Positions 39,691-48,194 of a DNA stretch of 49,184 nucleotides are shown in pieces. This DNA comes from Chitinophaga pinensis. GTDB lineage: Bacteria > Bacteroidota > Bacteroidia > Flavobacteriales_D > Crocinitomicaceae. Each line of letters starts with the position of its first letter. Position 1 is the first letter of the stretch. The stretch covers positions 1 through 49,184 of the forward strand of contig CALPWQ020000004.1 in NCBI GenBank assembly GCA_943327315.2. Direction: 5' to 3'. Below the pieces are notes generated by a model. The model was given only the letters and a program-made list of their open reading frames with translations, ran no database searches and was not told the origin of the DNA. Position numbers and translations under genes: made by a program.

Positions 39691-41526
39691 ATGAAAAAAG
39701 TATACCTGTTGATTTCCGTTGTCTCTTTTGGAGCTGTTGCCTTCGGACAAGTGAAAGCAACGAATGCCCAAAAACAAGACGCGTTCAATGAGCCTGCACT
39801 AGGCGAAAAAATTACTGACTTCGCACCAATGGCCTTTGAAAAAGCGCCTGGTGATGTGTTGTTCTCTGAAACATTCGCTGGAGGAATCGGCGCTTGGACA
39901 ACTGCTGGAGCCAATGCTGCAGTGTGGTTATCGGATATGGATGGTCCTAACGGACAATATTCTACAGCAGCCAATGAGAAAATTGGTTCAACCACTTCTG
40001 CAAATGGATTCATGATTTTCGATGCTGACTTTGCAAACCCTGGAGCAGGTCCATACCCAGATATGGTTGGTAGCTTGGTTTCTCCTGTAATCAATTTAAC
40101 AGGACAAACGAATGTCATTCTTTCGTTTGAACACCGTTATAGATCTTGTTGTTCAGGTGCTTTCTACCCTAAATTGGAAGTATCAACAGACAACTTTACA
40201 ACAATCACTGAGTTCGATGTTCGTGCCGAAGGAACTGTTGTAAACGTAACATCTCCAACAACAAAAGCAAAAATCAACTTGTCTGCATACCTTGCAACGG
40301 CAACAAACTTGAGTAACTTCAAGTTCCGTTTCACTTTCGATGGCGCAGGAGGAACTTCTCACTACCACTGGCAAGTTGATGACGTGAATTTGATTCAATC
40401 CAACGACAACGACTTGACCGCATTGTCACGCATCATGGTGGCTGGTAACGAACAAATTCCTTACTACTTCATTCCAGTAAGTCAGCAAACAGCAATCACC
40501 TTCTCTGGTGAAACACGCAACGACGGTGGTGTTTCTCAAACTGGAGTTAAATTGACGGTTTCTGCGGACAACGCAGGTGGATCAGTTTCTTCACCAACAG
40601 CAACATTGGCTGCAGGAGCAATTGATTCATTGATTACAGCGACATGGACTCCAGCAGTTTCTGCTCCAGTAAACTATGCGTTAACGTATACCTACTCTCA
40701 AACACAAACTGATGCTACACCAACAGACAATGTGAAAACAGACGCAATCAAGATCACGAGGTCTGTATACTCTGTAGATAATGGTGTTGCTGCTGGATCG
40801 ATTTCAAACCTTTCTAGTCAACCAAACCAGCCGTTGAAAATTGGAAACGTAATGGAGGTTATGGCGGCAGATCGTTTGGACTCCATGTACATCACCTTAA
40901 CAACAACAGCTACCAATGTAGGTCAAGAGATTTTTGGTGAAGTGTATTTGTTTGATGCTGCCGGAGGTGTTTGGAATTATTTAACAACGACTCCGTACAA
41001 TGCGATTACTACACAGCAAAATGGTACAACAGTGAAACTTCCTTTGGAAAGTGTTATTGATGTCGCTGCTGGTGATGTATTGCTAGTGGTAGCTTGCCAC
41101 AATGGAGGCGCTACAGCTGACGTTCGTTTCAGAACAGCTCAACCAGTAGCTGAAGGAATTGTTCAAGGTTTCGATGCAACAGGAACTGAATTCTTCTTGT
41201 CCACTCCAAATGCTGTGATGGTGCGTTTGAACATGAACCAAGATGCTGCTATCACTGAAAACACTTCAGACATTGCAATGAGCAACGTATTCCCGAACCC
41301 AACTTCTGGAATAACAACAATCAACTACACATTGGCAAACGCTTCTGACATCCACATGTCGATCACTGACCTTTCAGGAAAAGTAATCTTCACACAAGTG
41401 AATAAGAGCCAAGCAGCTGGAAGCAACCAATTTGCTTTTGATGCAACGAACTTTGCAAACGGTGTTTACTACGTCACTGTTCGTTCAGGCGAATCAGTGA
41501 TTACAAAGAAATTTGTGAAAAAATAA
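39691..41526 (+). CDS. Secreted T9SS adhesin-like protein (611 aa)
   Basis: An extracellular protein with a signal peptide (about 1-19, ending AFGQ). Residues about 50-245 form a jelly-roll/choice-of-anchor-J-like domain (LFSETFAGGIGAWTTAG, LSFEHRYRSCCSGAFYPKLE, WQVDDVNLIQ). A CARDB-like stretch (DNDLTALSRIMVAGNEQ, about 245-350) and another beta domain follow. The last about 75 residues (VFPNPTSGITTINYTLAN to KKFVKK) are a T9SS type A sorting domain with conserved FPNP and the GVYYVTV strand. The middle is rich in Thr/Ala. It is probably a surface or secreted binding protein; the ligand is unknown. It has its own promoter and terminator. Confidence 0.85.
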   Translation: MKKVYLLISVVSFGAVAFGQVKATNAQKQDAFNEPALGEKITDFAPMAFEKAPGDVLFSETFAGGIGAWTTAGANAAVWLSDMDGPNGQYSTAANEKIGSTTSANGFMIFDADFANPGAGPYPDMVGSLVSPVINLTGQTNVILSFEHRYRSCCSGAFYPKLEVSTDNFTTITEFDVRAEGTVVNVTSPTTKAKINLSAYLATATNLSNFKFRFTFDGAGGTSHYHWQVDDVNLIQSNDNDLTALSRIMVAGNEQIPYYFIPVSQQTAITFSGETRNDGGVSQTGVKLTVSADNAGGSVSSPTATLAAGAIDSLITATWTPAVSAPVNYALTYTYSQTQTDATPTDNVKTDAIKITRSVYSVDNGVAAGSISNLSSQPNQPLKIGNVMEVMAADRLDSMYITLTTTATNVGQEIFGEVYLFDAAGGVWNYLTTTPYNAITTQQNGTTVKLPLESVIDVAAGDVLLVVACHNGGATADVRFRTAQPVAEGIVQGFDATGTEFFLSTPNAVMVRLNMNQDAAITENTSDIAMSNVFPNPTSGITTINYTLANASDIHMSITDLSGKVIFTQVNKSQAAGSNQFAFDATNFANGVYYVTVRSGESVITKKFVKK

Positions 41527-41549
41527 TATCCCGCTTTACAGGGTGAAGG

Positions 41550-41580
41550 CAGGTCGGCGAAAGTCGGCCTGTTCTTTTTT
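41550..41580 (+). terminator. Rho-independent terminator of the T9SS protein gene
   Basis: CAGGTCGGC (41550-41558) pairs with GTCGGCCTG (41563-41571), including two G-U pairs, around a GAAA tetraloop. It is followed by TTCTTTTTT. Confidence 0.85.
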
Positions 41581-41602
41581 ATAGACAATTGAACGGGAAA
41601 AT

Positions 41603-42028
41603 ATGGATGTCATCAGCATCGGTTTTGGTGGGCTTTTCCTCGCAGGATTTCTCTCTGCGACGATCCTTCCCATGAACTCAGAGGCAGTGATCCTTTTGAT
41701 GCTCAGTCAACACTTCGACCCTTGGACATGTGTCCTCGTTGCCACGATTGGCAATTCATTGGGTGGACTCACCAATTATTTTCTAGGGCTTTTGGGAAAT
41801 CCCAAATGGCTCAAACGCATCGGCATCACCGAAAAGAAAATCCTCACCTTTGAAGTGCGGGTCCAGAAATACGGCTACTGGTTGGCCTTCTTTTCTTGGG
41901 TTCCCTTTATCGGCGACCCAATGACAGTGGCGCTTGGATTCTTCCGTGTGTCTTTCTGGCGTGTCACTTTCCTCGTGATCCTTGGAAAATTTCTCCGTTA
42001 TCTTGTGCTTGCCTTTCCATATCTGTAG
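41603..42028 (+). CDS. YqaA-like SNARE-associated/DedA-related membrane protein
   Basis: A 141-residue inner-membrane protein of the YqaA/DedA-like type. Hydrophobic segments lie near residues 5-25 (GFGGLFLAGFLSATI), 40-60, 92-112 (YWLAFFSWVPFIGDPMTVA) and 118-138. Family signs are the N-terminal GFLSATILPMNSEAVI, TIGNSLGGLTNYFLG and WVPFIGDPMTVALGFFR. DedA-superfamily members are linked to lipid carrier recycling and membrane homeostasis, but this small group is uncharacterised. It lies 74 bases after the T9SS protein gene terminator region and 69 bases before fbp. Confidence 0.88.
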   Translation: MDVISIGFGGLFLAGFLSATILPMNSEAVILLMLSQHFDPWTCVLVATIGNSLGGLTNYFLGLLGNPKWLKRIGITEKKILTFEVRVQKYGYWLAFFSWVPFIGDPMTVALGFFRVSFWRVTFLVILGKFLRYLVLAFPYL

Positions 42029-42097
42029 GCAAATCCACCCTTACTTTTTCCCTCTATTTTGCGCGAAATGCCGATATTCGCACCTAAATTCTATCCC

Positions 42098-43099
42098 ATG
42101 TCAAAAGTTGTTACCCTCAATGAATTTATCATGGATCGTCAAGCTGACTTTCCATTTGCTACGGGAGAGCTTTCTCGCATCCTAAACGACATCGCTGTGG
42201 CTTCCAAAATCGTCAGCAGGGATGTGCGTCAAGCTGGGCTTGTGGATCACATTTTAGGGGCGCAAGGCAACACCAATATCCAAGGTGAAGAACAGCAAAA
42301 ACTGGACGTTGTGGCCGATGAACAATTCATTAAGGCCTTTGAATATGGGGGTGAAATCTGTGGTATTGCCTCCGAAGAAAATGACGATTTTGTGGCCTTC
42401 ACCTCTGAATCTGCAAAAAACGGAAAATATGTCGTGTTGTTTGATCCTTTGGACGGTTCATCGAACATCGATGTGAATGTATCCATCGGAACCATTTTCT
42501 CCATTTACCGACGCATCTCAACTGTCGGCACGGAAGCGACTTTGGAGGATATGCTTCAGTCTGGATCAGAACAAGTCGCTGCAGGGTACGTGTTGTATGG
42601 CTCATCCACCATGCTGGTGTATACAACCGGTCGTGGTGTAAATGGCTTTACCTTAGATCCATCCATCGGCGAATTTTGCCTCTCACATCGCGACATGAGA
42701 ATGCCTGAAACGGGTCGTCTTTATGCGATGAATGAAGGAAACATAAACATCTGTGAAGAAGGTTTGCGTGAGTACGTTGCGTACTGCCAGAGTTTTGAGA
42801 ATGACAAAGGCGCTCCTTATTCTGGGCGTTACATTGGTTCACTGGTAGCCGATTTTCACCGCAACATGATCAAAGGGGGCATCTATATTTATCCAGATAC
42901 AACAACATCTCCGGAGGGAAAATTGCGCTTGCTATACGAATGCAATCCTTTGGCTTTTATCGCTGAACAAGCAGGAGGAATTGCCAGTACGGGCAGAAAG
43001 CGCGTTATGGACTTGAAGCCAACGCGCCTGCATGAACGCGTTCCATTTTACATAGGTTCGAAACAAATGGTAGAGAAAGCCATGAGTCTGCTCAAATAA
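42098..43099 (+). CDS. fbp: Fructose-1,6-bisphosphatase class I
   Basis: Hydrolyses fructose-1,6-bisphosphate to fructose-6-phosphate in gluconeogenesis. The 333-residue protein has the metal site [70 protein letters not shown] and [18 protein letters not shown], all in family order. The ATG at 42098 ([10 protein letters not shown]) is preferred over the ATG at 42068 and the TTG at 42059, since class I proteins start close to this VTLxEF motif. Its stop overlaps the mfd start by one base (TAATG). Confidence 0.94.
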   Translation: MSKVVTLNEFIMDRQADFPFATGELSRILNDIAVASKIVSRDVRQAGLVDHILGAQGNTNIQGEEQQKLDVVADEQFIKAFEYGGEICGIASEENDDFVAFTSESAKNGKYVVLFDPLDGSSNIDVNVSIGTIFSIYRRISTVGTEATLEDMLQSGSEQVAAGYVLYGSSTMLVYTTGRGVNGFTLDPSIGEFCLSHRDMRMPETGRLYAMNEGNINICEEGLREYVAYCQSFENDKGAPYSGRYIGSLVADFHRNMIKGGIYIYPDTTTSPEGKLRLLYECNPLAFIAEQAGGIASTGRKRVMDLKPTRLHERVPFYIGSKQMVEKAMSLLK

Positions 43100-46000
43100 T
43101 GGAGATCCGCGAACTTAAAAAAGCCTTTACTACCCTCCCGCAAATCGATTCTTCGGCCAATGCGCTGCAGTTTGCAGGGGCGCATATCCATTGGAAAGGC
43201 CTCGTTGGTTCGGCGAGAGGATTGTGTGCAACCGCGCTGACCGAACAAATTCCAGGACATCATCTTTTTATTCTCCCGGATAAAGAAGAAGCCGCTTATT
43301 TTCTGAATGACCTTGAGGGACTTTTTCCCGACGATAAACGCATATTGTTTTATCCCGCATCATACCGCGTGCCCTACCAACTGGAAGACACCGACAATGC
43401 GAACGTGGTATCCCGCGCCGAAGTGTTAGAGCGCATCAACAATGGGACAAATGTCCGCGTGGTGACCTATCCGCAGGCCTTGTTCGAAAAAGTTCCTACA
43501 CAAAAGAAGTTAAGCGACAATACCTTGCGTGTTGAAGTAGGAAAAAATTATTCCATCGACCTCATCAACGAATTGCTTTTGGACTACCATTTCGACCGTG
43601 TCGATTTTGTATATGAACCGGGGCAATTCTCGATTCGGGGTGGAATCGTTGATGTCTTTTCCTATGCCAATGACAATCCCTTTCGCATCGAGTTTTTTGG
43701 CGATGAAGTAGAATCCATCCGCACCTTTGATGCAGGCACGCAGCTTTCACTTGTCAATCATAAACATTTCAATATCATTCCCAACGTTCAAGGACAGCTG
43801 AACCTTGAGGGAAACGGTAGTTTTTTCGAGTTTCTAGGTCAGCACGTCACCATTTGGATTTCTTCCGTGGAGCAATTGAGTGCCATCATCGATAAAGAAT
43901 ACAAACGTGCGGTAAAGATTCACTCCGAGTTGTCGGACACAGTAAAACGCACATTGCCGGGTGATTTATACATGCATCCAAGCGAAGTAGAACACGTTTT
44001 GAAAGATCATAGCACCATTGAATGGGGTCCGGAATACCACTTCAAAGGGGACCATGCATGTCAATTTGACTTCTTGCCACAACCAAGCTTCAATAAAAAT
44101 TTCGATCTCCTTCGAAGCGACTTGGCAGCACATGCAGAAAATGGATTCAACAACCTCATCTTTTCCAATCAGCCGAAGCAAATAGATCGCTTGTTTCAAA
44201 TCTTTGAAGACATTGGTGGCGGGACAGATTTTAAACCGATGCCCTTGGCCTTGCACGAAGGGTTTATTGCGCCATCGCTGAAACTCACCTGCTACACCGA
44301 CCACCAACTGTTTGAGCGCTATCACCGTTTCCGTTTAAAAGAAGGGTTTCGTCAGGCCAAGCAAGCCCTAACACTGAAAGAAATATACAATCTCCAGAAA
44401 GGCGATTATGTGACCCATATCGATCATGGTGTTGGTCAATTCTCTGGGTTAGAAACCATTGATGTCAATGGCAAGCCCCAAGAAGCCATTCGGCTTTTGT
44501 ATAAAGACGGCGATGTGCTTTATGTCGGGATTCACTCCTTGCACCGCATCTCAAAATTCACCGGCAAGGACGGCAGCGTTCCGAAAATGAATAAATTGGG
44601 GTCGCAGGCATGGACGACACTGAAGAACAAGACCAAAAAGAAAATCAAGGAATTGGCCTTCGATCTCATTCAATTGTATGCCAAACGAAAGTCACAGCCA
44701 GGTTTTGCATTCCATGAAGACACCTACCTACAGAACGAACTTGAAGCGTCGTTCATGTATGAAGACACCCCCGATCAGCTTAAAGCAACACAGGCCATCA
44801 AGGAAGACATGGAATCGCCTACACCGATGGACCGCCTGATCTGCGGAGATGTTGGATTTGGAAAAACCGAAGTCGCCATTCGCGCAGCCTTCAAAGCCGC
44901 AACAGATGGCAAACAAGTCGCAGTGCTCGTGCCAACGACCATTTTGTCCATGCAGCACTACCGCAGTTTTAAAGAGCGATTGAAAGATTTTCCGGTAACC
45001 GTAGATTATGTAAACCGCTTTAAATCCTCGAAAGACACCAGTGAAACCATCAAAAAACTGGCAGAAGGGAAAATAGACATCTTAATTGGCACGCATGCCC
45101 TTGTTGCCGAACGTATTAAGTTCAAAGACCTCGGGTTGATGATCATTGATGAAGAGCAGAAATTTGGCGTTTCGGTAAAAGATAAACTAAAGACATTACG
45201 TGCTACAGTGGACACCTTGACACTCACGGCTACGCCAATTCCTAGAACCTTACAATTCTCGTTGATGGGGGCGCGTGACCTTAGTATCATCAATACCCCA
45301 CCGCCAAATAGGCAACCCGTCTTAACAGAAATTATTCAGTTCAACGAAGAAATTATCCGCGATGCTGTGGCGTATGAAGTCAGCCGTGGAGGACAAGTGT
45401 TCTTCGTGAACAACCGCTTGTCCAACATCAAAGAAATTTCAGGCATGCTTCAGCGCTTGTGTCCTGGGGTACGTGTTGCGATTGGACATGGGCAAATGGA
45501 TGGGCAACAACTTGAAAAAGTGATGATGGACTTCATCAATGGAGAATACGACGTGCTTCTGGCTACCACCATCATCGAGTCGGGAATCGATATTTCGAAT
45601 GCCAACACCATCATCATCAACGACGCACACAACTTTGGATTGAGCGATTTGCACCAGTTGCGCGGACGTGTTGGGCGAAGCAACAAGAAAGGATTCTGCT
45701 ACTTGGTGGCACCGAAATTCAGCATATTGACCTCCGATTCTAGGAAACGACTGGAGGCCTTGGTGCAATTCTCTGATTTAGGATCTGGGTTCAACATCGC
45801 GATGAAAGACCTTGACATTCGTGGGGCGGGAAATATGCTAGGTGGTGAACAAAGCGGCTTCATCTCAGAAATTGGATTTGAGATGTACCAAAAGATCTTG
45901 AATGAGGCCATTGAAGAACTTAGAGAAAATGAATTCAAAGAGTTGTTCGACGAACGCACCACCGATAGCATGCTTCAATTTGTGAAAGACTGCAACATGG

Positions 46001-46443
46001 AAACAGACCTTGAAGTGCGCATTCCAGACGATTACGTCAACAATGTTGCCGAGCGCTTGAGCTTGTACCAAGAAATGGACAACCTTCAAGACGAAGCCGC
46101 ATTAGAAAAATTTGCCAACACCCTCATTGACCGCTTTGGTCCCTTGCCTCGCCAAGTCAAAGAGCTGGTGCTCTCCTTTAAATTGCGTTGGTTGGCCGAA
46201 GAACTTGGCATTGAGCGCTTGGTGATTAAGTCAGGAAAAATGGTTGGGTACTTCCTCGCAAACCCTCAGTCTCCGTACTTTGAAACAGATGCCTTCCAGA
46301 CACTGTTGCAAAACGCACTTAAATTGGGCGATAAATGCCGCTTGGCAGAACAAAATGGACGACTCCGTATTGTGTTTACAGGCATAGGGCATATTCGCGA
46401 TGCCTACGAGCAGCTTCAACGTTTGCGTCACGAAGAAAAATAA
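43099..46443 (+). CDS. mfd: Transcription-repair coupling factor
   Basis: Removes stalled RNA polymerase and recruits the UvrABC excision system. The 1114-residue protein has a UvrB-like N-terminal region (FSIRGGIVDVFSYANDNPFR), a CarD-like RNA-polymerase-interacting domain (LQKGDYVTHIDHGVGQFSGL), the translocase domain with Walker A CGDVGFGKTEVAIRA and the DEEQ-type box IIDEEQKFGV, TATPIPRTLQFS, HQLRGRVGRSNKKG, and the C-terminal TRCF domain. The length is typical. It is translationally coupled to fbp by a one-base overlap, an unusual pairing with no evident functional link. Confidence 0.96.
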   Translation: MEIRELKKAFTTLPQIDSSANALQFAGAHIHWKGLVGSARGLCATALTEQIPGHHLFILPDKEEAAYFLNDLEGLFPDDKRILFYPASYRVPYQLEDTDNANVVSRAEVLERINNGTNVRVVTYPQALFEKVPTQKKLSDNTLRVEVGKNYSIDLINELLLDYHFDRVDFVYEPGQFSIRGGIVDVFSYANDNPFRIEFFGDEVESIRTFDAGTQLSLVNHKHFNIIPNVQGQLNLEGNGSFFEFLGQHVTIWISSVEQLSAIIDKEYKRAVKIHSELSDTVKRTLPGDLYMHPSEVEHVLKDHSTIEWGPEYHFKGDHACQFDFLPQPSFNKNFDLLRSDLAAHAENGFNNLIFSNQPKQIDRLFQIFEDIGGGTDFKPMPLALHEGFIAPSLKLTCYTDHQLFERYHRFRLKEGFRQAKQALTLKEIYNLQKGDYVTHIDHGVGQFSGLETIDVNGKPQEAIRLLYKDGDVLYVGIHSLHRISKFTGKDGSVPKMNKLGSQAWTTLKNKTKKKIKELAFDLIQLYAKRKSQPGFAFHEDTYLQNELEASFMYEDTPDQLKATQAIKEDMESPTPMDRLICGDVGFGKTEVAIRAAFKAATDGKQVAVLVPTTILSMQHYRSFKERLKDFPVTVDYVNRFKSSKDTSETIKKLAEGKIDILIGTHALVAERIKFKDLGLMIIDEEQKFGVSVKDKLKTLRATVDTLTLTATPIPRTLQFSLMGARDLSIINTPPPNRQPVLTEIIQFNEEIIRDAVAYEVSRGGQVFFVNNRLSNIKEISGMLQRLCPGVRVAIGHGQMDGQQLEKVMMDFINGEYDVLLATTIIESGIDISNANTIIINDAHNFGLSDLHQLRGRVGRSNKKGFCYLVAPKFSILTSDSRKRLEALVQFSDLGSGFNIAMKDLDIRGAGNMLGGEQSGFISEIGFEMYQKILNEAIEELRENEFKELFDERTTDSMLQFVKDCNMETDLEVRIPDDYVNNVAERLSLYQEMDNLQDEAALEKFANTLIDRFGPLPRQVKELVLSFKLRWLAEELGIERLVIKSGKMVGYFLANPQSPYFETDAFQTLLQNALKLGDKCRLAEQNGRLRIVFTGIGHIRDAYEQLQRLRHEEK

Positions 46444-46487
46444 TGTACTTTCACTAAAATTTGAAAAACCACGTTTCAGGTAGCGTT

Positions 46488-47066
46488 ATGAAAAATCTTA
46501 CATTTCTAATTGGTGTTATTGCCCTGGTATTGAGTTCATGTGGAACCCATAACGCATTGCGTTTTGTAAAAACAAATCCCAATCAACAGATTGTTCAAAC
46601 AAGCGGTACCATAGACCACTCAGAGGAGAACATTGCCAGCGATGAGTCTCGAGTGAACACCGAATCAGCCTCTCAAAGTCAAGCAAACGACGCAGAAACC
46701 GAATACACTTCCATAGAAAGAGTCGCGTATCCGGATACCACAGATACCGCCGATGAGCCTGAAATGTCATCTGATGAAGCAAGTGCAGCTGTTCAACAGG
46801 CACAACGAACTGAAAAAATCGCGAAAACCGCAAAAAATTTAGGAATTGCAGGTGTTGTTATGATGTGGTTGAGCTTTATTTCAATCCTTGCTTTACCTGT
46901 TATGATCGCTGCGTTGATCTGTTATTTAAAGGCAAACAGGGCGCGTTACACCACAGAACAAGGAGCCAAATACCTAAAAACAGCAAAAAACCTATTGCTC
47001 TTTTATGGCATTGTGGTAGCCGTCGCTCTGCTTTTGACCGTAGTGCTTATTCTCCTGTTTTTTTAA
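46488..47066 (+). CDS. Lipoprotein with two C-terminal membrane segments (192 aa)
   Basis: Predicted lipoprotein: MKNLTFLIGVIALVLSSCG contains a lipobox ending in Cys 18. A polar, Ser/Thr/Glu-rich, probably disordered region follows (about 20-105). Two hydrophobic segments then follow (about 124-146, AGVVMMWLSFISILALPVMIA, and 170-191, LLFYGIVVAVALLLTVVLIL). This lipid anchor plus helical-hairpin design is odd and I do not recognise the family. I choose the ATG at 46488; the in-frame TTG at 46461 would hide the lipobox. It starts 44 bases after mfd, and a glycosyltransferase gene follows after 3 bases. Confidence 0.65.
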   Translation: MKNLTFLIGVIALVLSSCGTHNALRFVKTNPNQQIVQTSGTIDHSEENIASDESRVNTESASQSQANDAETEYTSIERVAYPDTTDTADEPEMSSDEASAAVQQAQRTEKIAKTAKNLGIAGVVMMWLSFISILALPVMIAALICYLKANRARYTTEQGAKYLKTAKNLLLFYGIVVAVALLLTVVLILLFF

Positions 47067-47069
47067 TCA

Positions 47070-48194
47070 ATGGGCAATCGTGCCTTTGTCTCTGTCACCA
47101 ATGATTTGTACACCGACAATCGCGTGCACAAAATCTGTGTTTTTTTGGAGGAACAAGGGTATAAGGTCACACTCATTGGGCGAATTAAATCGGACAGTTC
47201 ACCATTGAATGATCGAACCTACACCACCAAACGATTCAAGCTCCTTTGGGAAAAAGGGCCGAAGTTTTATGCGGCATACAACCTCCGACTGTTTTTTTAC
47301 CTGCTCTTTCGTCGAGCGGACCTTCTCGTAGCCAACGACCTTGACACCTTGGCTGCAAATTACTTGGCGTCGAAATTTAAATTCAATTCGCGACTGGTGT
47401 ACGATAGCCACGAGTACTTTACACAAGTCCCTGAACTCATTCATCGTCCAAAAACACAAAAAATTTGGGAGCGCATTGAAGGATTTATCTTCCCCCGTTT
47501 GCAAACTATTTATACGGTAAATCAATCCATTGCTGACATTTATGCCGGGAAATACAAGAAGAATGTAAGAGTTGTACGAAACATTTCACCAAGTTGGAAT
47601 GCAGAAAACATCCCTTCTCGCAAAGAATTGGGACTTCCAGAAAATCAGTTTTTAGTCATCCTTCAAGGGGCCGGAATCAATGTCGATCGTGGAGCAGAAG
47701 AAGCCGTCGAAGCCATGAAGCTGCTCACGGACGTCACCTTGATCATCGTTGGAAGCGGTGATGTGATTGACACCTTGAAAGAACTGGTAAAGACCTATGA
47801 ACTTCAAAACAGGGTGCTTTTCTTCGGCAAACGTCCTTACGCTGAAATGATGGCATTCACATCCCACGCCGATGTCGGACTTACCCTAGACAAACCTACG
47901 AGCGACAACTACCGTTTTTCCCTACCAAATAAAGTATTCGACTACATTCACGCAGAGACACCCATTGTCGGGACGAATCTTGTAGAAGTCGCACAGATCA
48001 TCACAACCCATCACGTGGGCACGGTGATCGATCAACTCACCCCAGAAGCATTGGCCCGTGCAATACATTATTACCAAGAACACCCCGATGTATTGATTAC
48101 TCAAAAGGCCAATTGCCGCGTAGCTTCGGCGACAGAGAATTGGGAGAATGAACAAGAAGTATTGAATCAAATCTATCCATCCATTGAACGCTAA
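47070..48194 (+). CDS. Glycosyltransferase, family 4-like
   Basis: A 374-residue GT-B glycosyltransferase that should transfer a sugar to a lipid-linked or surface glycan at the inner membrane. N-terminal features are FVSVTNDLYTDNRVHKIC and VYDSHEYF; the C-terminal domain has LQGAGINVDRGAEEAVEAM, TLIIVGSGDVIDTLKEL and the retaining GT4-type motif FSLPNKVFDYIHAETPIVGT with Glu-like donor contacts. The donor sugar cannot be told. Three bases separate it from the lipoprotein gene, and the next glycosyltransferase overlaps its end by 11 bases. These genes look like the start of a surface-polysaccharide cluster. Confidence 0.9.
   Translation: MGNRAFVSVTNDLYTDNRVHKICVFLEEQGYKVTLIGRIKSDSSPLNDRTYTTKRFKLLWEKGPKFYAAYNLRLFFYLLFRRADLLVANDLDTLAANYLASKFKFNSRLVYDSHEYFTQVPELIHRPKTQKIWERIEGFIFPRLQTIYTVNQSIADIYAGKYKKNVRVVRNISPSWNAENIPSRKELGLPENQFLVILQGAGINVDRGAEEAVEAMKLLTDVTLIIVGSGDVIDTLKELVKTYELQNRVLFFGKRPYAEMMAFTSHADVGLTLDKPTSDNYRFSLPNKVFDYIHAETPIVGTNLVEVAQIITTHHVGTVIDQLTPEALARAIHYYQEHPDVLITQKANCRVASATENWENEQEVLNQIYPSIER

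Noticed and set aside
39594-40118. 174-codon minus-strand frame opposite the T9SS protein
   Set aside because: Antisense to a protein with signal peptide and sorting domain; its start lies in the adhesin-coding sequence.
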